DNA of 64,000 nt from Paracoccaceae bacterium (lineage in GTDB: Bacteria > Pseudomonadota > Alphaproteobacteria > Rhodobacterales > Rhodobacteraceae): contig JAPUEK010000022.1 of NCBI GenBank assembly GCA_027492585.1, positions 1 to 64,000 on the forward strand, read 5' to 3'. Positions within the stretch are counted from its first letter, which is position 1. Each line of letters begins with the position of its first letter. The notes below the pieces were generated by a model that ran no database searches, was not told the DNA's origin, and worked only from the letters and a program-made list of their open reading frames with translations. The position numbers and the translations under genes were made by a program. Below, one piece after another: positions 1 to 7,883 of the stretch.

Positions 1-684
<684 letters not shown>

Positions 685-705
685 CAGGCGCGGCCCACGG
701 TCGGG

Positions 706-746
706 AAAGGGCGTGTAAACGGAAGTTTACGCGCCTTTTTCTTTTG
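706..746 (+). terminator. Rho-independent terminator after trpB
   Basis: An AT-containing stem, GGGCGTGTAAAC, a GGAA loop and GTTTACGCGCC are followed by a T-rich run at about 737-745. The stem tolerates only G-T wobbles, and it begins about 20 bases after the trpB stop. Confidence 0.85.
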
Positions 747-885
747 TTCCCCCTCTCTTTCAAACCTTTGGCAGATGGCCAGACCGGGCGGATTTCCCGG
801 ACAGTTCCAGTTCCGGCGCACCGAGAATCGGCTGCCGGATCGGGGCATCCGCCTTGAGAGGCAATCGAGCAAAGAGAGTTCTGAA

Positions 886-1296
886 ATGTTGAAGATGAGT
901 GTGTCGGCGCTCGCGCTGATGATGATGGCGGGGGTTTCCTTTGCCGGTGGCATCGGTGAGCCGGATGCCGAACCCGGTGATGTGACCGTGACGATGACCA
1001 CCGCCGATGACGGCGGCGACGCTTCGGTCATTGATGGCGGCTCCGATGTCGACCCGGTGCAGGGCGAAGAGGTTCGGCAGGATGAGACCGCAGTCCTGCC
1101 CGATGACGGCACTGATATCACGATCATGACCATGACGGGCGCCGGTTCGCCCCTTGTCCAGCGGGATGTGACGAAGCCGCAGATGGGTGGCGGCGGGACG
1201 GAAGCGCCTGCTGCTGCGGTCAAACTGATGAATTCCTGTGAGGCTGCCATCGGGGAACCACTGTCCCCGCTGTGCGGATCGCACAAACGGAAGTGA
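886..1296 (+). CDS. Small exported acidic protein of unknown function
   Basis: This 136-residue product starts with a clear signal peptide (positively charged start, hydrophobic core LALMMMAG, then SFAGG). The ATG at 886 is preceded by AAAGAGAG. The in-frame upstream extension is ignored because it has neither ribosome site nor signal. The mature part is rich in Asp, Gly and Thr with few positive charges until the end (HKRK), and has two cysteines near the C-terminus that could form a disulphide. I do not recognise a family. It is followed by another exported protein and a membrane LuxR-type regulator on the same strand, so a common envelope role is possible but only inferred. Confidence 0.7.
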   Translation: MLKMSVSALALMMMAGVSFAGGIGEPDAEPGDVTVTMTTADDGGDASVIDGGSDVDPVQGEEVRQDETAVLPDDGTDITIMTMTGAGSPLVQRDVTKPQMGGGGTEAPAAAVKLMNSCEAAIGEPLSPLCGSHKRK

Positions 1297-1390
1297 CTTT
1301 ACGAGTGTGTGGGGTGTAACAAGTACGGCGCAGGGTCCGGCGGACGGATCCTGCGTGTTTACATTGCGGGGCAGGGACCTGCGATGCCCA

Positions 1391-1418
1391 GCCTGTCGAA
1401 ACCTGCCTGTCGAAACCT
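1391..1418 (+). repeat. 14-bp tandem duplication upstream of the PepSY-like gene
   Basis: The 14-mer GCCTGTCGAAACCT occurs twice head to tail, ending about 20 bases before the start codon at 1440. It looks like a simple slippage duplication and could change leader length. Confidence 0.8.
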
Positions 1419-1439
1419 GCCGGACGGAGAGGATGGCCG

Positions 1440-1889
1440 ATGCGGAAGCTGATCATTTCTGCTCTTCTTCTTGTGGCCCTTGCGGGGGTTGCCATGGCCG
1501 ATGCGATCACGGACCGGATTGTCGCCAGTCTGAAGGCGCAGGGCTACACCATCATCCAGATGCAGGAGACATGGCTCGGGAGGATCTGGATTCTCGCCCG
1601 CAATGACCAGGTGCAGCGGGAACTGGTTTTCAATCCCGGCACCGGCGAGATTCTGCGTGACTATGCGGTAAGCCTTGCGAGCCTCGATGCCGGCTCCGAG
1701 ATTGCGCGCTCCGGCAATGACAACGATGTACCCGCGCAGGCCGTCGGTGGCGGTCTGGGGTCGGCCCCGCCCGGCGGCGGCGTGACCTCCCCTCCTCCGG
1801 TGCTTTCCACGGACCCCGGTTCACCCGCCGGCGGTGACCAATCCGCGCCGGAAGCCATCCTGAACGCGCCTGTCGCCCCTGTTGAGTGA
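1440..1889 (+). CDS. Exported PepSY-like domain protein
   Basis: The 149-residue product has a signal peptide (MRKLIISALLLVALAG, cleavage near AMA-D). A segment at about residues 22-75 fits a PepSY-type fold: a helix with IVASLKAQGY, then two strands ending in VFNPGTGEILRDY. The remainder is a Gly/Pro/Ser-rich low-complexity tail. PepSY domains are usually periplasmic or extracellular and often modulate proteases or sensors; the target here is unknown. The start has GGAGAGGA seven bases upstream. It lies 33 bases before the LuxR-type regulator and is probably co-transcribed with it. Confidence 0.75.
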   Translation: MRKLIISALLLVALAGVAMADAITDRIVASLKAQGYTIIQMQETWLGRIWILARNDQVQRELVFNPGTGEILRDYAVSLASLDAGSEIARSGNDNDVPAQAVGGGLGSAPPGGGVTSPPPVLSTDPGSPAGGDQSAPEAILNAPVAPVE

Positions 1890-1922
1890 TCCTTTCATGT
1901 TCCCTGACGCAAGCGACGCCGC

Positions 1923-2492
1923 ATGAGCCGCTTCCGCCTGAGAGATATCCGCCTCACCCGTCTGCGGGCCTTCTTCCTGCTGTTGCTCGTGCAGGCGGTC
2001 TGCGCCGGGTTTTTCCTTGGCGATATCGTCATTTCGGTTTTCGGCCTGCGGGCAAGGCCGCTGGCCTGGAACACGCGCGAACTCATGGAGATCGGGGCGG
2101 GACTTGGCCTCATGCTCGGCATGGTGTTCGGCGGCCTTGTCGTGCTGCGGGCCTTCCGCGATCTGAGCCGCGCGCAGGAGCGGCTGGACCGCGCCTCGGG
2201 GGCTTTCGCGGCGCTGCTGGAGACACGGTTTTCCGAATGGGGCCTGACGCTGGCAGAGCGGGATGTGGCGATGTTTGCCATCAAGGGGCTGACGGTGGCG
2301 GAAATCGCCCGGCTGCGCGAGACGAGCGAAGGCACGGTCAAGGCCCAGACCGCCGCCATCTATCGCAAGGCGGGGGTCAGCGGGCGGCCGCAGCTTCTGA
2401 GCCTCTTCATCGAGGATCTGATGGGAGAGGATGGCGCGGCCCGCCTGCGTGCTGCCGCATCCCCGAAGTCCGGCGATCAGTCGGCGGCGTAA
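1923..2492 (+). CDS. Membrane-anchored LuxR-type HTH regulator
   Basis: The 189-residue product has two predicted membrane segments (about residues 15-40 and 52-75), a short linker with a coiled-coil look, and a C-terminal LuxR/FixJ-like helix-turn-helix (about 108-165). The HTH contains LTxAERDVA, GLTVAEIA and SEGTVKAQ followed by IYRKAGV, the classic pattern. No receiver or ligand domain is present, so the signal would have to come through the membrane part. The 3' end overlaps the opposite-strand DUF2237 gene by 16 bases. Its position after two exported proteins suggests an envelope-responsive one-component regulator (inference). Confidence 0.82.
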   Translation: MSRFRLRDIRLTRLRAFFLLLLVQAVCAGFFLGDIVISVFGLRARPLAWNTRELMEIGAGLGLMLGMVFGGLVVLRAFRDLSRAQERLDRASGAFAALLETRFSEWGLTLAERDVAMFAIKGLTVAEIARLRETSEGTVKAQTAAIYRKAGVSGRPQLLSLFIEDLMGEDGAARLRAAASPKSGDQSAA

Positions 2493-2845
2493 AGTTGCAG
2501 AATCTCCAGCGGCACCACGGTCAGGGTGCGGGCATGGGTGGCGCTCAGCCGGAGCTGCGGGGCGGCGCCTTCGTCATGGGCCTGCAGGAAGCGGCTGGCG
2601 CAGAGGCACCACTGATCTCCGGGCTTCAGCCCGGCAAAGCCGTATTCGGGGCGCGGGGTGGACAGGTCATTGCCGAGGTATTTGGAAAAGGCCAGGAATT
2701 CCGCCGTCATCAGGGCGCAGACCGTATGCAGCCCCTGATCCATCGGCCCGGTATCGCAGCAGCCGTTGCGGAAGAACCCGGTGAGAGGGCGCTGCGAGCA
2801 GAGGGCAAGAGGCCCGCCCAGCACGTTGACCGATGGTTCCTGCAT
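2477..2845 (-). CDS. DUF2237 family protein
   Basis: This 122-residue soluble protein matches the DUF2237 pattern: NVLGGPLALCS, TGFFRNGCC, HTVCALMT, EFLAFSKYLGNDLSTP, PGDQWCLCASRW-type motif (here CLCASRFLQA) and a C-terminal TL..VPLEILQ. Conserved cysteines recur through the sequence. The biochemical function of the family is unknown. The start codon has GGGAGG seven bases upstream. It is convergent with the LuxR-type gene and followed on the same strand by the flavin monooxygenase gene. Confidence 0.88.
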   Translation of the reverse strand: MQEPSVNVLGGPLALCSQRPLTGFFRNGCCDTGPMDQGLHTVCALMTAEFLAFSKYLGNDLSTPRPEYGFAGLKPGDQWCLCASRFLQAHDEGAAPQLRLSATHARTLTVVPLEILQLYAAD

Positions 2846-2906
2846 GACGCCCTCCCTGCCGCCGATCCCGCGGCTCGGGCCAGCCTACATCCGCGGCGGT
2901 CGGGTC

Positions 2907-4088
2907 TCAACCCGGCCAGCGGGTCGAAGCGAGCGGCGGGATCAGGTTCCCCGTCACCAGCCGCGTCAGGCCCTGCCGCACCCCCGGCCAATGCGACACG
3001 GGCGCAAGAAGATGATCGCGCAGCAGGGGCAGCAGGCGGCTGTCGGACTGATACATCGGCGTGAAGGCAGCGCTGATCGCCTGATAGGCGCGCATGTGCC
3101 AACGGCGCATTCCCGCATAGCGGGGCAGGGCCTCGTCCAGCGGCAGGGCGCCGAGGGCCAGCGACAGCGCCATGGCATCGAGAAGCGCCATGTTCGCCCC
3201 CTGGCCGAGCTGCGGGCTGGCCCGGTGGGCGGCATCGCCGATCTGGGCGAGGGCCGGGCCGAAGGGGCGGCGCAGGCTGCCGTGGGTGTAGCGGGCCGGG
3301 GTCATGGCGCTGCGGTCCGGCAGGGCGGCAAGGAAGGGCGCCATCTGCGGCCAGAAGCGGGAGACCTCGGTCCGCCAGCCCTCGAAATCCGTCCCTGACC
3401 AGAGATCGAGCGCCGCGCGCGGCATCGACCAGAAGATCGCCGCCCGCCGGGCCGTCTCCCCCGGAAGGGTGCCGATGGGCAGGATGCCGGCCATCCGATG
3501 CGCGCCCTCATAGCGCTGCGTCAACTGGTCGGGCGGCAGCTCCGTCGTCTCCGGCCATGGCACATGCCCCCAGACCGCGCCGAAGGGCAAGGCCCGCGCC
3601 CTGAGGCCCGACAGCGGCGATCCCGCCCCCGAAGCGTCGATCACGAGGTCGAAGGGGCCGAGCCGCTCCGCCCCTTGCCGCATAAGCCAGCGGCGCGCGC
3701 CTTCCTGCGGGAAATCCGTGACCGCCGCTCCGGTCCGCAGCGTGACCCCTGCGGCGGTCATCGCCTCCCACAGCACCGAGAAAAGCGTGGCACGGTGGGT
3801 CGCCAGCCCCGGCGCATGGGTGGGGTAGCTCACGTCCAGCACCACCCGGCGCCCGGCATGGCCGAGCATCCGCCCGACCGGCGCGGCAAGGGCGCGCAAG
3901 GTCTCTCCCGCGCCGAGCGCATCCAGAACCGCCAGCCCCACCGGCTGCACCACCAGACCGGAGCCGAGCGGGCGCGGCTCTGCGAAGCGTTCGGCCAGCG
4001 TGACCCGGTGGCCGGCCTGCGCCAGCAGTGCCGCCGCTGCCAGCCCGCCGATCCCGGCCCCCACGATGCCCACATCCAGATGTCTCAT
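2907..4088 (-). CDS. FAD-dependent aromatic-ring monooxygenase (UbiH/salicylate hydroxylase-like)
   Basis: About 393 residues of the class A flavoprotein monooxygenase family, which hydroxylate aromatic substrates using NAD(P)H and O2. Visible signatures are the N-terminal Rossmann motif GAGIGGLAAA for FAD, the mid-protein DLVIDASGAGS (the DG-like motif), and the C-terminal FAD motif IGDAAHRASPQLGQGANMALLD. The substrate cannot be predicted. The ATG at 4088 puts the Rossmann strand at the usual distance from the N-terminus. A GTG five codons upstream (4103) with GGGAGG close by is an alternative start. Confidence 0.9.
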   Translation of the reverse strand: MRHLDVGIVGAGIGGLAAAALLAQAGHRVTLAERFAEPRPLGSGLVVQPVGLAVLDALGAGETLRALAAPVGRMLGHAGRRVVLDVSYPTHAPGLATHRATLFSVLWEAMTAAGVTLRTGAAVTDFPQEGARRWLMRQGAERLGPFDLVIDASGAGSPLSGLRARALPFGAVWGHVPWPETTELPPDQLTQRYEGAHRMAGILPIGTLPGETARRAAIFWSMPRAALDLWSGTDFEGWRTEVSRFWPQMAPFLAALPDRSAMTPARYTHGSLRRPFGPALAQIGDAAHRASPQLGQGANMALLDAMALSLALGALPLDEALPRYAGMRRWHMRAYQAISAAFTPMYQSDSRLLPLLRDHLLAPVSHWPGVRQGLTRLVTGNLIPPLASTRWPG

Positions 4089-4215
4089 ACCGCCATCTGG
4101 CACGGCCTCCCGGCAGGTCGCAATGGGACATGCTGCCCCGAAGCTCCGGAATTCCCCACTGGTTGCAGGGGGATTGTGACGCTAGGCTTGCCCGGACTTT
4201 GTGCGGGAGTATCCG

Positions 4216-6993
4216 ATGGACGGCTTGCTTGTGGTGTTGTTCCTTGTCGTTCTGGCGATCCCGGTGTCGATCATCGCGCTTTTCGTCAGCCAGTCGCGCC
4301 TGCGGCGCCGGGTGGAGGAGTTGGAGGCAGCCCTGCGCCGCGCCCCGGTCCTGCCGGTGACGGATGCCGCGGCCCCTGCCGCCCCGCTTCCCCCGCTGAG
4401 GGAGAGCCCGCTTCCTGAAGCCGAGGCGGAGCCTCTCGCCGCCCGCGAGAGCGCGGAGGCGGCGGCGCCCGGCGAGAAGGTCATCCGGGACCCGTGGTCG
4501 GGCAACAAGCGCGGCGCAGCCCCCGCAGCCCCCCTTCCCGTTCCTCCGGCGGAAAAGGGGCAGGATCAGCCCCTCGTCCTGCGCCCGGATCGGTTCAGGG
4601 ATCTCGCCAACTGGCTCGGCAAGAACTGGGTCTATGCGGTTTCCGCCCTGTCGCTGGCGCTGGCCGGGGTGTTCTTCGTGCAATACGGGATGGAAAACGG
4701 CCTTCTGCCGCCCGCGGCACGGGTGCTGGCGGCGATGGCCTTCGGCGTCGCGCTGATCCTTGGTGGCGAATGGCTGCGGCGGCGGCATGGCGACGGAGAA
4801 GGTGTCAGCACCGCCTATCTGCCTTCGGTCTTTTCCGGGGCCGGGCTGGTGTCCATCTTCGCGGCGATCCTCGCGGCACGCCAGCTTTACGGCCTGATCG
4901 GGCCGGGGACGGCCTTCGGCGGGCTCCTTATCACGGCGCTGGCGGCGGTGGTTCTGGGCTGGTTCCACGGGCCGCTGCTGGTCGCGGTCGGGCTGCTGGG
5001 GGCTGCGGCGGCGCCTTTCCTCGTCTCAGGCGGCGGAGAGGCGGCGCCCTGGCTCTACGGCTATTTCGCGCTCATCGCCGCAACCGGACTTGCGGTCGAT
5101 GCGGTGCGGCGCTGGGCCTGGGTTTCGGCGCTGGCGCTGGGGCTTGGCTATGCCGGCGGCTGGCTGGTGCTGATGGGCGGGGCCGGGGCGCAGGGGGCCG
5201 TCGCGCTCGCCCTCGGGCTGGCACTTCTGGCGATCATCCTGCCGGAGCGCAGCCTGATCCCGCGCCATCCCCGGCCGACGGTGATCGAGGCGCTGCGCGC
5301 CCGCGGTGCCTCCGGTTGGCCGGCCTTCCCGGTGCGGGTGGCGGCGGGGGCGGTGCTCGCCTCCACCCTCGCGCTGACCCTGGTGGAAGGGACCGCGACG
5401 GAGGCGATGCTGGCCTTTGCCGGTCTGACGCTGCTGGCGCTGGCGCTGCTCCTTTGGGCAGAGAAAGCCGAGGGTTTGGCCGATCTGGCGCTTGTGCCGG
5501 CGGCGGGGTTCCTCTTCCGCCTGGTCGCGGAGGCGGTGGTCAATGCGCCGCTCGCCTCCGGCTTCTTCGCACGGGGGATCGAGTTCCGCCCGCCGGAAAG
5601 CGCCCCCTCCTGGGTGGCGAGCTGGCTTCTCCTGATGGCGGGGGCGATCAGCCTCGCCTCTCTCTGGCGCGCCCTGCGGCCGGGGGCTTTCGCGCTGCCT
5701 TTCGGGCTTGGGGCGGTGCTGGTGGCGCCGCTGGCCGCGGCGGGGCTGGAGCTTTTCTGGTCGCCGGGGCTGGTGCTCGGCGCCTACACCTGGGCGCTGC
5801 ATCTGTTGGCTTTGGCCGGGCTGATGACCGTCTTTGCCCTGCGCTTCGCCGCCCTTGACGGCGAGGACCGCCGGAGGGTCGCTCATGCCACGCTGTCGGC
5901 CCTGTCGCTGATCGCGCTGGCGCTGTTCCTCGTCACGACCAAGACCGCGCTGACGCTGGCGCTTGCGGTTCTGGTCGTCGTGGCGGCGGCGCTCGACCGG
6001 CGCTTCCGCCTGCCGGAGATGAGCCTTTTCGTGCAGGTCGGCGTGGCGGTTCTGGGCTATCGGCTGCTCGCCGATCCCGGTCTCGGCTTTGCGCTGGAGG
6101 CGCCGCTGGCGCAGGTGCTGCTGGCCTTCGCCGGGGTGATCGGGGCGGCGCTGGCGGCGCTCTGGCTTTTGCAGGGGCTGGAGCGGCCGATGGCGAAAGG
6201 CGTGCTCGAATCGGCTGCGGCGGGTTTCGGCGCGATCCTTCTCAACGTGCTGATCACCCGCTGGCTGATGCCGGAGATCGGCTCCGGCGGCGGCGGTCCG
6301 GATCGCAGCGAGACCCATTGGGGGATCACGCTCAACGCGCTGCCCTGGCTGGTGCTGATGCTGATGCAGGTCTATCGCGCACGGCTCGGCGGGCCGATGA
6401 AACGATTGCGGCAGGTGATCGCCACGCTCGCGGGTCTGGGTGCCGCGGGCGGGCTGGCGCTGGCGGCGGGGCCGATGAACCCGCTCTTCTCCTGGGGGCC
6501 GGAGAATGAGGGCGGGCTCGTCAAGGGGCCGCCGGTGCTGGACACGCTGGCGCTTGCCTATCTGGTGCCGGGGGCGATCCTGCTGGCAGCCTTCCTGCGC
6601 CTGCCGGGGGTGCCGCGGCGGCTCGGGCTTGGCTTTGCCGGGGTGGGGGTGGCTTTGGCCGCCCTTTATGCGGGGCTGGAGATCCGGCGCTTCTGGCAGG
6701 GCGACTGGCTCGGCGCGCCGGGGGTGATGCAGGGCGAGCTTTACACCTACACTCTGGCGCTGATGCTGCTCGGGGCGGGGCTTCTGTATCAGGCCATTGC
6801 GCGGCGTTCGGGCGTGCTGCGGCGGGTGGCGATGGGGGTGATCGCGCTGACGGTGGCCAAGGTCTTCCTGATCGACGCGGCGGGGCTGACGGGTCTGACG
6901 CGGGTGCTGTCCTTCGCCGGGCTCGGGCTGTCTCTGGCCGGGCTTGCCTGGCTGAACCGCTGGGCGGGGCAGGCGGGCCGGGAGGAGGGCTGA
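4216..6993 (+). CDS. DUF2339 family multi-pass membrane protein
   Basis: The product is about 925 residues. It has an N-terminal membrane helix, a short coiled-coil and an Ala/Pro/Glu-rich cytoplasmic linker (about residues 25-130), then more than twenty hydrophobic helices to the C-terminus. The stretch NWLGKNWVYAVSALSLALAGVFF begins the conserved integral domain (split here as NWLGKNWVYAVS and what follows). This architecture and size are typical of DUF2339 (COG5373), whose function is unknown. ATG 4216 is chosen because GGGAG sits seven bases upstream; an in-frame GTG at 4201 lacks such a site. It appears monocistronic. Confidence 0.88.
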   Translation: MDGLLVVLFLVVLAIPVSIIALFVSQSRLRRRVEELEAALRRAPVLPVTDAAAPAAPLPPLRESPLPEAEAEPLAARESAEAAAPGEKVIRDPWSGNKRGAAPAAPLPVPPAEKGQDQPLVLRPDRFRDLANWLGKNWVYAVSALSLALAGVFFVQYGMENGLLPPAARVLAAMAFGVALILGGEWLRRRHGDGEGVSTAYLPSVFSGAGLVSIFAAILAARQLYGLIGPGTAFGGLLITALAAVVLGWFHGPLLVAVGLLGAAAAPFLVSGGGEAAPWLYGYFALIAATGLAVDAVRRWAWVSALALGLGYAGGWLVLMGGAGAQGAVALALGLALLAIILPERSLIPRHPRPTVIEALRARGASGWPAFPVRVAAGAVLASTLALTLVEGTATEAMLAFAGLTLLALALLLWAEKAEGLADLALVPAAGFLFRLVAEAVVNAPLASGFFARGIEFRPPESAPSWVASWLLLMAGAISLASLWRALRPGAFALPFGLGAVLVAPLAAAGLELFWSPGLVLGAYTWALHLLALAGLMTVFALRFAALDGEDRRRVAHATLSALSLIALALFLVTTKTALTLALAVLVVVAAALDRRFRLPEMSLFVQVGVAVLGYRLLADPGLGFALEAPLAQVLLAFAGVIGAALAALWLLQGLERPMAKGVLESAAAGFGAILLNVLITRWLMPEIGSGGGGPDRSETHWGITLNALPWLVLMLMQVYRARLGGPMKRLRQVIATLAGLGAAGGLALAAGPMNPLFSWGPENEGGLVKGPPVLDTLALAYLVPGAILLAAFLRLPGVPRRLGLGFAGVGVALAALYAGLEIRRFWQGDWLGAPGVMQGELYTYTLALMLLGAGLLYQAIARRSGVLRRVAMGVIALTVAKVFLIDAAGLTGLTRVLSFAGLGLSLAGLAWLNRWAGQAGREEG

Positions 6994-7270
6994 GGTCTTC
7001 CGCTCCTCGGGCGGATCAGAAAACGCATCGCGTTTTCCCGCCCGTGTGGGAACGTCGCCCCCGGACCTCCTGTCTCAACCGACCGGAAAGGCCGGCGCCC
7101 GCCCCGGTGGGGGCGAAGCCCCCGCCCTCCGGGGGGGCTGGGGCTGGGGCTGGCCGGAGGCTTTGCGCCTCCGGTTGGAAGGAGGAACTGGCGCCGCGTG
7201 GCAGAGGCGATGGCCTCTGCCAGAGGGACCGTTACAGCGGCACCGCTGGCGGTCCGGGCCAGGTGGCAAT
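6994..7270. other. Intergenic region with a series of hairpins
   Basis: No convincing gene lies here. There are at least four near-perfect inverted repeats: AAAACGC/GCGTTTT (7020-7036), GGGGGC/GCCCCC (7109-7123), CCGGAGGC/GCCTCCGG (7153-7173) and GCAGAGGC/GCCTCTGC (7201-7220). The region separates the ends of the convergent DUF2339 and truncated-haemoglobin genes, so terminator or REP-like functions are possible. Confidence 0.6.
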
Positions 7271-7669
7271 CTAGCGCAACACCGGCGGCCCCGCCTCCGT
7301 CTCCACCCCCATCCGCAGGCCGCGGCCGATGCGGTGGGCGAGCTCCGACCAGGCCGCCGCCAGATCCTCCGGCAGCTCCTGTGCCAGAACCGAATCGAAG
7401 AGGCCAAGCCAGACCGCGAACATCGGCCCTTTCACATTGCCTGCCGCCCGATGCGCCAGCATCGGATTGCCGTCATAGCTCCGTTCCATCAGGATCGCAT
7501 TGCGCCAGAACCGGGCGATCTTCGCCTCATGCTCGGGCCAGTCCTCCACATGCATCGCAAAGACCGGGCCAAGGCCGGGATGGGCGCGGACCGCGGCATA
7601 GAAGCGGGCCACCACCCGGTCGATCTGGGCGGCACTCACGGGAAAGCGGGCAGGAAGGGCGTTCGACAT
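7271..7669 (-). CDS. Group III truncated haemoglobin
   Basis: The 132-residue globin aligns from memory with Campylobacter Ctb and other group III (P) truncated haemoglobins. Tyr24 (FYAAV) corresponds to B10, His47 in WPEHEAKI to E7, the RFWRNAIL helix follows, proximal His73 lies in NPMLAH, and a tryptophan in the FAVWL helix corresponds to G8. Such proteins bind O2, NO or cyanide and are linked to nitrosative or redox chemistry. Start ATG 7669 has GAGGGTG upstream; an in-frame extension to 7696 is less likely. It is convergent with the DUF2339 gene and divergent from ileS. Confidence 0.9.
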   Translation of the reverse strand: MSNALPARFPVSAAQIDRVVARFYAAVRAHPGLGPVFAMHVEDWPEHEAKIARFWRNAILMERSYDGNPMLAHRAAGNVKGPMFAVWLGLFDSVLAQELPEDLAAAWSELAHRIGRGLRMGVETEAGPPVLR

Positions 7670-7883
7670 GCCCCACCCTCGCGCCTCCTGCGCCAAGGCT
7701 CAATCCGTCATCCTGCCGCACCCCTTTACCGCCACCGGCTCCTTTCCTATAAGGCGCGGATGAGCCATCCAGCGATGCCCCTCCATCGAATTACCGGCCC
7801 GGCGTCCTGAAGCGGCGCCGGGATACCGGCGCCTGTGCGCCCGAAACCAGAAGTTCCCGAACCTGATCCGAGGACCGCATCCG

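Noticed and set aside
7271-7669. Truncated haemoglobin seemingly lacking the proximal histidine
   Set aside because: I first looked for it in the FAVWL helix. By comparison with Campylobacter Ctb the proximal residue is in NPMLAH (His73), which is present.
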